From: Eopsaltria australis
Taxonomy: Eukaryota > Chordata > Aves > Passeriformes > Petroicidae
DNA: 64,000 bases
Direction: 5' to 3'
Assembly (NCBI GenBank): GCA_034509425.1
Contig: JAVTVJ010000076.1
Location: 3,286,001 to 3,350,000, forward strand
Shown here one piece after another: positions 26,619 to 37,010 of the stretch. Within the stretch, counting starts at the first letter, position 1; the number at the start of each line of letters is the position of its first letter. Both the position numbers and the translations under genes were made by a program. The notes beneath the pieces are model-generated. The model saw nothing but the letters and a program-made list of their open reading frames with translations. It searched no databases and was not told where the DNA came from.

Positions 26619-27823
26619 GATATATCACTGTATAAAGTGAGGAGAGACTGAGTGGTTTTGTTGTGGGTTTTTTTTTTCCATTAAAAAATACAAATCTGAT
26701 TTTTGGGGGGTCAAAAATCGACATTTTAAATACCTCTTTGTTCTTTTTGAGAAGCAGTCTAAATGCCTTTACTACAGCTTCCACTCCCCTGGGATGGACA
26801 GCACACTGAGGCAGCTTCCTCTGAGCCGTAGGTTTTGTCTCTCAGAGATTCTGTGAGAACTTGGACTACATCAAGGCATGAGGAGAGACTATTAGACAGC
26901 ACAGTGGGATCCTTAAATCCAAACTCCTAGATTTAGAAAAAAAATATTGAAATTTAAAACCCTGTAATGAAAAGGTGTGGGTGGGTTTTGGTTGTTGTTT
27001 TTTTTTTAACAACAAAAAAAATCACAACTGCTGTAAAGTGAGAAAAGTACTTCCTTTGATGCCCATTTTTGTCAAAACCACTTGGGAGTGAGTCTATCAC
27101 TAGTGCTGAGCAGTGTAGGAAGGTATGAATTAGCTTGATGCCAGGTAGGGTCTGGAAAACAGCTATGTAAGATGAAAGTTAAATTAAAATCACTGAAAGT
27201 AGGAACCTAAATTCTTCTTTAAATGATTTGTCCCCATCACTGTGTTGCAGGAGCAACATTTTGCTTTTAACATTCAAACTGAGAGAAAAGCACTCCAGAT
27301 GTGGGCATGGGGTTCTAAATGAGAAATCCTGTGGGTGCTACAGCTAGGAGTGCGACATACCCAAAGCCCTAGATGCTTATGTGTAGGAAACAGAGTCAAA
27401 CATGCTGATGAGCTCTCTAGATCACATTCAGACACCTAAATTCAAGTGTCTTAGTCTCAAGATGACTCTCATCTGATGTTTCACGTTTAAAGAATTACTG
27501 ATTTTTCAACTGGAACTGCTGCCTGCAAAAGAAATTTGTATTTGTGTTCCCCTCTTCTTCCCCAAGAAAAAAACCTGAAGCAACTCCTTACAGACATTTG
27601 AGTATTTCCAGAAACCTGTTCAATAGATGTCAGTTCTGTTCAGCATTTTCCATATTGATGCCCTGTGTACTTCCAACATGACATGCCCTTTGTTTATGCT
27701 AGCATTGCATGGCCCACTCGGACATCTGGGAAGATAGAAGATGGTTGGAAATGGGGAGTCCTTGGGTCTAGTTGGTGTCGGTGCTGCTGCAGTATTTGTA
27801 GTCTTTCCTTGCATGTGCATTTC

Positions 27824-27890
27824 TGTGTGTTTGACCTTGAGGAAATCACTAAGCCCCTCTGTGCCTCTGTTCCCCGATTGTCCAATGGCA
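27824..27890 (-). repeat. MIR-like ancient SINE fragment
   Basis: TGTTTGACCTTGAGGAAATC, then ACTAAGCCCCTCTGTGCCTC, then TGTTCCCCGATTGTCCAATG reads as the reverse complement of the MIR core ('tgtgaccttgggcaagtcacttaacctctctgtgcctcagtttccccatctgtaaaatg'). The divergence implies great age. Such copies are shared across amniotes. Confidence 0.75.
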
Positions 27891-28319
27891 GCATTGCTCC
27901 CTGTCTGCATTGGCAGCCCATTTTTTTATTAAACCTCTTTTCATTTTTTTCTGGTTAAGGAATTTCTTGTTGTTTCCTGTGAGATTGTGCTAGTATTATT
28001 CAGGGGAAAAAATTAAGTGATGCGTATCCATTATCACTTTGATGGGTTCAGCAGCCTCTTGGCAGACCTGGTTTCAGGGAAAGAGCAATTTGGATTTCTG
28101 TGGCTTGAAGTTTAACCTGTGGAGAGTGCCTTATGAGAGATGGGGGTGGTTTTCTGGGATTGTTTTCCTTCCCTTTGTCAAGCTGTGTACTGTGCAGGGC
28201 ACACTTTCTCCCAGGATGAATTGACAAATACTCCGTCTAAAGCAATCTTGATGTATATCCGAACCTCTCTGCGAGCAAGGCCAAGCACTTTGGCAGCTCC
28301 TTTTTGCAGTGAGGTTCTC

Positions 28320-28720
28320 CCGAGCTGACAGCCGAGGCGCTGCTGAATGGGCCAGCACAGGGCTGGTGCTGATTAATGATGCAAACACAGCCCTGAGGAG
28401 CAATGCCTGAGCAAACAGGGGTGATGTCAGCCCTAGCAACAGATGGCAGAGCCCCTTTTCCCGTGCTCCACAGGCTGCTCCAGCACTCGGAGCCAGTGAA
28501 TGAGGAACAATAAGGGTAGCACAGGGTTAACCGCCACTTCTATCGGAGTTTTTGTGCTGCCTTCGCTCTTTCACAGCAAAATGTCGCCGTGTGAATTGAT
28601 TATTTTTTTTTGTTTTGCTGTCCAGATGCAAGAGAAAAGTGGCCACAAGCAACTTTTAGCTCTTGGGGCCGCCTGGTAAAAGAGGCACAATAAACATCCT
28701 TCCCGCAAATGTGGAAAAAG
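28320..28720. promoter_or_regulatory. GC-rich candidate conserved non-coding block
   Basis: The block is richer in CpG than its surroundings and carries a dense set of factor-like words: an RFX-like CCTAGCAAC at 28432-28440, GGGTTAACC at 28526-28534, and AATTGATTATT at 28595-28605. No open frame of note and no known repeat is present. This looks like an enhancer-type element, but no alignment was available to show conservation. Confidence 0.3.
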
Positions 28721-28884
28721 CAATTGAAGGTGGAGCTGTTTTATAGACGTTTCTGATGCTCTTGCAAATTGTTATGGGTCAGTTGCTATTTCTAACACTA
28801 ACCTCAGCTGCTCAGGGTGGCTGGAAATGCCCATGTTAATTACCATCAGGCTGAGGTCTAATCTGTAGACTCAAGTTGTATTGC

Positions 28885-29065
28885 TTTAACTACACTGGTA
28901 TCATTAAAGCAGTACAAATACCCCGAAGTGAATGCTGTTACAGCGGTATAAATGAGCTTGTTTATCTCATAATCTATGCTAGTATAAAGCACCTTTATAT
29001 CCATATAATTGCACTCGCTGGGGGTTGTGCCAGTGTAAATGTTTTGGTACGAAAATCAATAACTG
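28885..29065. mobile_element. Ancient palindromic DNA-transposon relic (MITE-like)
   Basis: The left arm (about 28888-28960) and the reverse complement of the right arm (about 28981-29060) align with mismatches. Both contain a GTACAA/GCACAA word, a CCCC run, AGTGAATGC/GAGTGCAAT and GGTATAAA/GGATATAAA. The centre carries AGTATAAAGCACCTTTATAT. Repeated 'ggtata' and 'agtgtaa' words and the long-arm palindrome fit the non-autonomous DNA transposons found in reptile and bird genomes. No transposase frame is present. The family (hAT versus other) cannot be set without a library search. Confidence 0.6.
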
Positions 29066-30984
29066 GCATACTTGGAAGCAGTCTGGGGTCTGGCAGGCTG
29101 GAAGTGCTGTGCTGCAGCAGCTTCCATAGTGAATGCTCAGCTATTTTTGTTGTTAATCTATCATTCTTGTCTTGACCTAGAAATAAAAATTTAATGGAAA
29201 GTTGAATTTATGGCAGCGGCAGAAATAGGGGTCGCAGGTGCTGTCTTCCCTCCTTGAACTCCAGTGGCTGGGGGATGAAGGAACCATCTGAGCCACGGGA
29301 TGGGAGAGGTCCCTTCCTGCACAGAGACACAGAAAAGGCCAGCCAGCAGACCCTCCCAGAGAAATATCAATGATGGGAAAGAGAGTGATGTAACCTAAAA
29401 CAAGAGATGGAGAGCTGCTTCACAGCTTTCTGGGTCTGCTCCAACTCATGCCATAAAGCCATGCTGACAGCCCCAAATCCAGTAGGAACTGCAGGGGTGA
29501 GAGACAATCCCATTTTGCCTCCCTCATCTGCCTCATGGGGATTTTATCTTAGGACACAGAGGCTGTGACTCCCCCTACCAAACTGCAGTGATCTGCACCA
29601 TCTGTAAACTGCCTTTATAGTGACTAGAGAGAGAGGGACCTCTAAACTACATTTTATCTCCTCTTAGCTTGGACATCTAAAAAAAGCCATATAAATCTTA
29701 CTTAAGAGGTGCCTGCTTCTCTGCTTTGACTGTACAGGGATGTTTGTCAGCCAGGTAGGATGCAAGTACAGTGAGTCTTACCTGTCCTGGTTAACCGGGG
29801 TCCTATTCTCCTTTGCACCTGTGCTGGCCCATGGCTTTGAGAGAGGTTTTGGTGGTGTGGCTGCAGAAATATTACTGGCTCTTGGAAAAATCCATGTAGT
29901 AAAAATGTATTTGCTCTCACTTATTTGTCCTCCTTCCTTTAACTGAAAAAGCAAAATTTTGGGGCATTGGATGTCTTAGTGAACTTTTAATGAACTGTTT
30001 GCTCATTTCACTTTTTAATGAACTCTTGTAGATTATTTTGCTACTTTACACTGTGACTACCTTGCTTCATTTTTGTCATCTCATGCAAGCATTTCTTTTG
30101 GAAGAGAAAAGGCCATTGTAACTCTCTGTGCACTCCTGGTTTTGGACCACCATCACTACTCTTTGAAGTAGCCACCAGGATCATCCAGGTCCTCAGCAGT
30201 GCGCTCAGCTTTCTCTGCCGCTGTTAGCAGATATCATGGCCCTTTTGAAAACAGTGGGGTTTTGTTCATGGGATTAGAACTGTGCCTATCCTGACTCTGA
30301 TGTAGCCCCACCCCAGCTGCCAAGCAGTCTCCAGTCTCTGTTCCCAGCTCCTGCATGTCTCCATGATTCCCAACACAGTGGCTCTTAGCTCAGTGTGCCT
30401 CGGTAGATACAAGCTGTTAAGAAGCTACCTGATAGTGATTTCCTCCATCTTAAATGTTTTAAAAACCCAGTCCATTTACCTTTTACTTCTGGGTGTTTCA
30501 GTTTCACCAAACACTACCTACAGCAGTTATAACCTGATCCTTTTGGATCCTACAGGACCAGTTTCTAGATTTAGAACTGTGCTATTGCTGTAAAAACAAT
30601 ACCACACGTAAAAAGAATAATTTGGGTGAATGAGGAGGCCTAATTGATTCATCAAGGGTTATACAGCACAAACACTTCAAAGCATCGTCACAGGATCCTG
30701 CTGTGAAATGCCACTCAGTCTCCTGCCACAAGGAGCCCAAGGAGCAAATCCTCTGCGTGTTTTAAGGAGGTACTGAGTCAGCCTTAAAAACGCCAAAACT
30801 CATCGTTTTTCCTTGCATAGAGACTCTGTGTCAAGTATTTGTGCATTATTTTTACCTACATTTACCCATTTTTTATCTCTCAAAATTGCTCAGATTCTTA
30901 ACATGGACCTGAGAGACTGGAGTGTTTTAAATGTGCTTCTGCTATGCACAGTACCAGTCTTTAACACAGTTTTACTTTTATAGC

Positions 30985-31016
30985 TAAGATTCCTTATCTG
31001 TAAAATGGGAGAAATC
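30985..31016 (-). repeat. Possible MIR-like core fragment
   Basis: TTCCTTATCTGTAAAATGGG at 30990-31009 matches the highly recognisable 'cctcatctgtaaaatggg' core of MIR-type SINEs in reverse orientation. Flanking similarity is poor, so this may be a short remnant or chance. Confidence 0.4.
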
Positions 31017-31816
31017 TGCTTAACCCGAGAAGGGGCTAACTTCATAGCTCACACAAGCTTTTGGTGCTGAATTCATTGACATTTATAGGGTACTGTGTAA
31101 TTTTTGTGTGCTAGATGTTGTTAAAGAGCATGATGTTACGGTTCTTAGGTTTGCCTGGAGTTTATTTTTTAAAATTATTTTCAAGTGCATGTTGAAAACT
31201 ATCAAGTCACTGAGGAATGAAGTTTTATTTCCAACTTGTTAAAACATATTGAAAACTATGGAAAACAGGTAACTTAGTGTTGTTTTGAGTCCCCTGTTTG
31301 AGGCAGTTTTATTCCCTTCAGTACTGAATAAAAAAAATGTAACTTTTCTGTAAATCAACCCTTTGATGCAGTAAAACTGCCAGAAACCAAAACTGATCTG
31401 GCTCAAATGATAGACACTTACTCTGGCTGACAACTTATACATTTAATTGGAAGCTACAGCTTTTGAAATGAATTGGACAGGGTGAAATCATCACAGTCTC
31501 AGATGCAGACAATGACAGAAGCCAGTATGTTCAGTTCTCTTCGCTGAGGCTTGTAACACAGAAAAAGCTGCTGATCTTACTAGATTGCAATTGAAGATAT
31601 TTGCCCTCCACTGAATAATGAGCTTGCAATCACATTTTGCTGAAACAGGTTCTTTGTACAAATGAAACTTAAATCAGAAAGAAGTTAAATCTCATTTCTT
31701 ACTCTTCGATCAAAACCTTCATGCTTGAGTGCCTTGTAGAGAGGAACATTAGGCTCACATTTCTGTAATCTTATTTGTTATTCAAGATTTGCTCCTGATA
31801 GCTTAAACTACTGGAA

Positions 31817-31940
31817 GAAAAAAACAAAACAAAACAAAACAAAAATATCAGAAGAAAATAAACTGAAAAACCCAAAATAACCCAAACAAACAAAAAAACC
31901 CACAAAAAATCACCCTAAAAACCACACCCACACCCATACA
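31817..31940. repeat. (AAAAC)n and A/C-rich low-complexity tract
   Basis: AAAAC units run at about 31817-31845. After a short gap an A/C-rich stretch (ACCCAAA, CCCACA, CACACCCACACCCA) extends to 31940. It resembles a decayed poly-A or microsatellite expansion. The opposite strand would be a T/G-rich tract. Confidence 0.85.
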
Positions 31941-32039
31941 GCCTTAAAAATGGAAAATTAATTCATTTTCACCACTTTGCAAAGCCTTTCTTTATAAAGG
32001 GAGAGCAAAGCAAGTAGAAAAGAACCGCATGCATCCAAA

Positions 32040-32200
32040 GTCACCAAATCTTTTCACTTGTTCCCAGGGCTCGGACAACAATGCTCCTATGAAAATAGCA
32101 CTGAGGAGGAAGAGCATGCTGGGTAATGAGATGCAAATGAGCTCACCAAGCATCCCACTCTGCCTCGGAGCCTTTGTATCCAGTAGTGCAATAACAACCA
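32040..32200. promoter_or_regulatory. Candidate regulatory block with SOX-like and octamer motifs
   Basis: A SOX-like AACAATG (32077-32083) lies about 50 nt from a perfect octamer ATGCAAAT (32131-32138), with a GGGTAATGAG word between them at 32121-32130. The block is less AT-rich than its surroundings. This is a motif-level inference only. Confidence 0.25.
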
Positions 32201-33308
32201 GCTTTTGAGTCATGATAGGTTAGCACAGAATAGGTTTCTCAATGGGTGTATGTATTATCCTCATGGTTCTCCTCATCTTGTGGTCAGCAGGATAGTAAAA
32301 CATGGCAACCATTTTAGTGAGAAGTTGCCTAGATTAGAACTAGCTGAAATAAGAGTGTCACAATTAATTGTAGCAAAACTCAGTGTGGGACCTTGTGAAG
32401 GGAGAAGGACATTTTATTTTATTTTATTTAACTTGATCTGGAACTTGGTTTTTCTTACATTCTCATACTCTGCACACCAAGGCATAGGTGTCCAAGTGCT
32501 GTGGCCAAGACGACTCATACGGGAAACCAAAGTCCTCACTGTGTCTCTTGGGTTCTACGGGAGTTACAAAGAACTGAACGGGTCTTGTTTCGAGCGGGTC
32601 TTTTAAAAGATTTAGGAATTAATAGTTACCTTAGCATTGCAATTTTGCTTATTTCTGCTTCTGTAACTCATTGCCGGCTCTCTTTGTCTCATCCTGGATC
32701 TCCTTTTCTTAGCCTGATAGTATAGATGATGTGCTGAAACCTTGTTGCCCTCCTCCTGTTACCAAACCACAGATCTCCTGCTGACAGGTCAATGCTGGGA
32801 CCTTACAAGAGCCACATGCCTAGATGTAAACAGCTTGTTCCCCAGATGTCTCCTTGGTTTAGCAGTATAGAGCATTCCTTTAAACCTGACCATAGTTTCT
32901 TTGAGTGCTTTCACACATACACGTTTCCATTCCTGTTTCATCCATATCCATCGTTTTTCTAAAAGTGACCTGTGCAAGAGGGAGGCATCTAAGGAGACTT
33001 GGATTTATGCAAAGGACCAAGTTGTTTCACAAGGCTGGGGCACTGGGCTGGCTTCACAGAGAAAAGCAGCTACTATTCCTGTTGTAGTTGTGTTGTGCAT
33101 TTTTGCTATTTGTTATATGCTGTGCCACTGAAGGGGGGGGTCACACATAATACTGTATTTACCCTTCAATAACAGTTTATAAATCCATGCTCAGAGAAGC
33201 AAAAAAAGGGAAAATTTTAGAAAATGCTTAGTGCTGTTATAGCTGAGCTGTATGATATTGTTAGTTAATAATATCTTGCAGAAGTAATTTTTTTCCTTTT
33301 TGGTCACG

Positions 33309-33440
33309 AGGCACTTTACAAAGAAACATACCCATTATCCCGGTTTTGTGGGAGGGAAAACTGAAGCACAGAGACATAAAATGTCCTGTGTAAGGTTACA
33401 GACCAAGACAGAGGGTAAGCAGGAAATCTAACAGAGGTGT
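33309..33440 (+). repeat. MIR-like ancient SINE fragment
   Basis: GCACTTTACAAAGAAACATA, then CCCATTATCCCGGTTTTGTG, then GGAAAACTGAAGCACAGAGA, then TGTAAGGTTACAGACCAAGA follows the forward MIR core ('..ttatccccattttacagatggggaaactgaggcacagagaggttaag..aaggtcacac..'). It is diverged but continuous over about 120 nt. Confidence 0.75.
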
Positions 33441-34129
33441 CTTAGTATGGTTTCTCTGGCAGGAGACCGCCACCTTGGGAAAGGCAAAGACCTTGACAGT
33501 GCTGAGTGTGAGTGGCATGTCATGAAAGAGGGTCATATATCTTTTCTGTGAGGCTTCTTTCCACAGCTCTGGGTTCTGCCTCCAAATCAGCAAGATCATC
33601 TTGCGAATGAATCATTTTCTTATTAGAGATGAAGATGAGATTGACTTGACCTGGGCAGTCTGCAGGTAGCACAGGGCACCACTCCCACCACTGTGGCTTT
33701 ACTGAGCTGGAGACAATTGATGGTCGTGAGGGATCAGCACCTTTTTTTTTTAACACATTTGGGGAAAAAGCTGGTGTTGATTTCTGTTGTCGAGAACAAC
33801 ACTTGGTTGAGAGAAAAATGCAAAATCACTTCTCTTTAAAAGGTAATGAGGGTGTGTAGATTAGGGGGGGAAACTGACAGCTGCGCCCTGCGCACCCTCC
33901 ACACCTCCTCCACAATTGAGAAGGGAAAATACCAGGACTTCATCATGCTGTGACCTATGCATATCTTATACAAAAGCATACATTGGAGACTTTTTTATTC
34001 TTCTTTTTCTTTCCTTTGTCATAATATGCCAGAGATCGAACAAGAATTCATGATGTATCCAGGTCCAAGGTGCAGAATATTTGCAGAGCCCCTTTCCACT
34101 GAAAGTGACACCACCACCCCTGCTGCAGA

Positions 34130-34375
34130 TATTATATAAGTCTTCATTCCTGCAAACAGTGAAATTGATTAGCATAAATTATATCTGGAGTCTAGTTAGG
34201 CTCAGTCATTGCTGTTGCAGAATTAGGAGGCCTTTGTGCACAAAAAAATTAAAGAAAATTGTTTAATGATGATGTGTGCTGATTCCTAAGCTAGCCACCA
34301 GTTAGATATATTTATAGCTATTCCTGCCACTAATAATGATATGCTAATTATAACCCAAATAGAATTCTGTAATTT
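34130..34375. promoter_or_regulatory. Candidate regulatory block with paired octamer-variant sites
   Basis: The octamer variant ATGCTAAT occurs in reverse at 34168-34175 and forward at 34341-34348, each joined to homeodomain-like TAAT words (for example TAATAATGATATGCTAATTA). The AT-rich but non-repetitive texture is like POU/homeodomain enhancers. This is inference without conservation data. Confidence 0.28.
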
Positions 34376-35224
34376 CTCCCTGAAAGTGGAAGCAGTGCTG
34401 GGAGATGTTTAAATCTGTGCTGAGGCATCATATTAGCAATTAGGTTTTTAGGTGGCACTGCACTTCTGAAGGGAAGAAAGCAAAAGAAGATGCAAGTGCT
34501 ATTTCTATTCTTACGTATTTGTTTGAGCCTAAATAAAGGATATGAACTTGAAAACCTTCTTATCCTACAAAGCATGAACTTATCTGTGAAGTGTTTTAGA
34601 AGAGCTAAGCCCCTGTGGGACAGTCCCTCAAGGGCATTTGCTTGGTTGTTCCAGGGCCCCAAGAGATGACTCAGGCGACAATGACAACACGGAGAAATTG
34701 CTCATCAGTTGTACTACAGGGGCCAGTGCAGCTTGGGCACGTTGAATATTATCGTTTAAATATTGCAGCTGTGACTGCAGACTGTCTGCAATCTTAAGGG
34801 TAGGTCCTGAGGGATCATTTTAGAGGGCAGGCATTTTGGGTTGCACTTTGAGTTTCATCCCACCTGAATTCAAGAAGCACGTCACTGAGATGCCTGAAGC
34901 AATTTGCAGTCCAAAGTGACCATCATCAGGTGGTGACTGTGGTTTGATACAGCCACTTTGCAGACTTTATTCTGCTGTCCACAGCAAGTTTGGATGTGGC
35001 TTCTTCCTGGCCAAACACAACTCACTGCAATCACTCTTATTTTAAGTAAGAATAACTATGATAATTTCTCCTTCAGAAATGTAAAAGAATTGGCACCTTA
35101 AATACAGGTCCTGTAGCAAGTAACTTCTGAGGGGTTTAAATCTGAGATGTGAGCCCTGCAGCTTGCTGATAACAAATAAAATGTCAGCAGCAAAGAGCAG
35201 GAAGACAGGGTGAAGAAATAAGCC

Positions 35225-35480
35225 TTGCAGTCACAGAACTATTTGTCTGACCTCTGTCAACTGCAAGGCTTTCACACGTATTTTGAAGGACAGTATAATT
35301 AAAAACATGAAAATAAATAGAAAACGGGATAAAAGTGCTCATGGGTTTACCAGAAGTAAATCGTATCAGCCTATCTTGATGTCATGGATAAGATAAATGA
35401 TGTTCTAAGAAATACATTGTATGTCATCTACGTGGGCTTCAGTAATGCATTTGATACGGTTGCACTGCAGAATTTATGAG
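35225..35480 (+). repeat. Ancient CR1/L3-type LINE, reverse-transcriptase fragment
   Basis: At 35410-35463 the plus strand reads YVIYVGFSNAFDTV, a decayed form of the reverse-transcriptase block 'VVYLDFSKAFDTV' of CR1-clade LINEs. About 75 nt upstream, HGFTRSKS recalls the preceding 'HGF..GKSC.TNL' block. Spacing between the blocks is shorter than normal, and stops and frameshifts occur. It is a dead internal fragment from an older family than the 3'-end copies around 20-26 kb. Confidence 0.75.
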
Positions 35481-36799
35481 GCACAAGGACACGGAGATTA
35501 ATTGTTGAATTGATATTGCATATGAGCCTGGCTAAAGAGGAAATAAAAATGATGAGTCTTGAATAAGGAATTTGCATGCTGAAGGGCACATATTAACAGA
35601 TTATCTCAAATATTGGCTAGACAAATGATCTTATTTGGTGGTTTCTTCAGTGATGCTGGCTTCAAAAGAGGGAGTTTGTTGTCATCCAGAATTGGAAGGC
35701 ATCACCCACACCAGAGGGTTTGGGGAAAAGAAAAAAAAAACAAAGAAAGGATCTCTGGCAGTTTGAAGAGTAGAAATTCATTAATGGAGTAAATTAAACA
35801 GTGTATTTGAGGACTAATATGAGAATGCTGCTCCCTGCTAGACACATCCACAGGAATCAGTAGTAAGAGTGCTCTAGTGTGGCTGTGTAGACATCTTCTG
35901 GAGCACAGTGTTCTCCATCCATCAAGCTTAGGAGGGATGAAGGCTGGAAATGTAATGCAGGAAAGGTAACAGCAAATTCATTAGGTGAGAGGGAACCAAT
36001 ACAGCTTGTCTTGTTTAGTTGACCAAAAAGAAGGTGCAGATTGTTCATAAATGCAGTCTGGAAACCTGAGTATTCAACAGTCCTGTTTGCAAATCTTCCA
36101 GGAGGAATACACAGAACAGAAAACCTGGCCACTCCACAAGTGGAGAAGAATATTTAGAAAAGTAGTGGCTTTGCCTGCAGTTCCTGGGGACTGCACTGGC
36201 TGAGTTTTAAAGAATGAAAGGGAGTCCCTCTGAGTCCCCTGTTTTAAAGGCAGAACAGACTGGCACACCATATTGTCACTTAAAACATATTCTAGGAACA
36301 AAAAAAAAGCCAGAATCTGCCTTCAAAGGAAAGCATAATCCAAAATCCTCATTGAAGTGAATGTTTGCTGTGCATTTTGTTCAGAGTTTTGATATTTTCA
36401 GCAATAAGCTGACGGAACTCTTAACGAGAGACAGAAGGGACAACGAAAGAAGAACAAAAAGGTTTTGCTTAGGCTTTTTTTTCCCCCAGACATAACCATG
36501 CATTAGAAAACGTAACTGTTTTTAAAAAGCAATCATTTTTTATACCTAGCATGTTTCAAAAAGGTCGTTCCACTCTCATTGTCACCTCAGGAAAAACAAT
36601 AAAGCAGCAGTCCTCCACGTAATTGCACAGGCTCGCCTGGTGGGTTCGGTTTCTTGTTCAATGAAGTATCATTCATTTAGATCAGAATACAGTCTTTCTA
36701 AATTAGAGGTTTACATGTGTAATTATATAAAATGATATGTTTGTTTACATCTCCAAGTAAAATGTACGTAGTTTTCTATCATTTATCTTTGAAATTCAA

Positions 36800-37010
36800 T
36801 TTTGCTTTGTCGATCCCTAATTTATTGCAGGAGATGAATGTGCTGTTAGAGTGTTTACAATGCCTCTCGCTGGCTGTGGATAATAGAATTACCCTGGTTA
36901 TTGCTATTCATTTCGACATTTCTATGGTTAGGAATATGCGATAGTTTTACGTTCCTGAATATATGGTGCAAATCCTGATGCTATTTATTGTGGCTGCCCT
37001 TTTTTTTAAT
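36800..37010. promoter_or_regulatory. Candidate conserved non-coding block
   Basis: The stretch has several homeodomain-like words (CTAATTTATT, ATAGAATTACC, GGTTATTGC) and no repeat signature. A TTTATTGCAG word at 36821-36830 mimics a splice acceptor, but no coding exon follows. Texture suggests an enhancer-like element; evidence is weak. Confidence 0.2.

Noticed and set aside
29500..29560. CCTCATCTGCCTCATGGGGA as another MIR-like SINE
   Set aside because: Resembles the 'cctcatctgtaaaatgggga' core only over about 20 nt, with no flanking similarity.
36821..36945. TTTATTGCAG followed by an open stretch as a second exon
   Set aside because: No cadherin or other recognisable motif follows and no good donor site closes it in frame.
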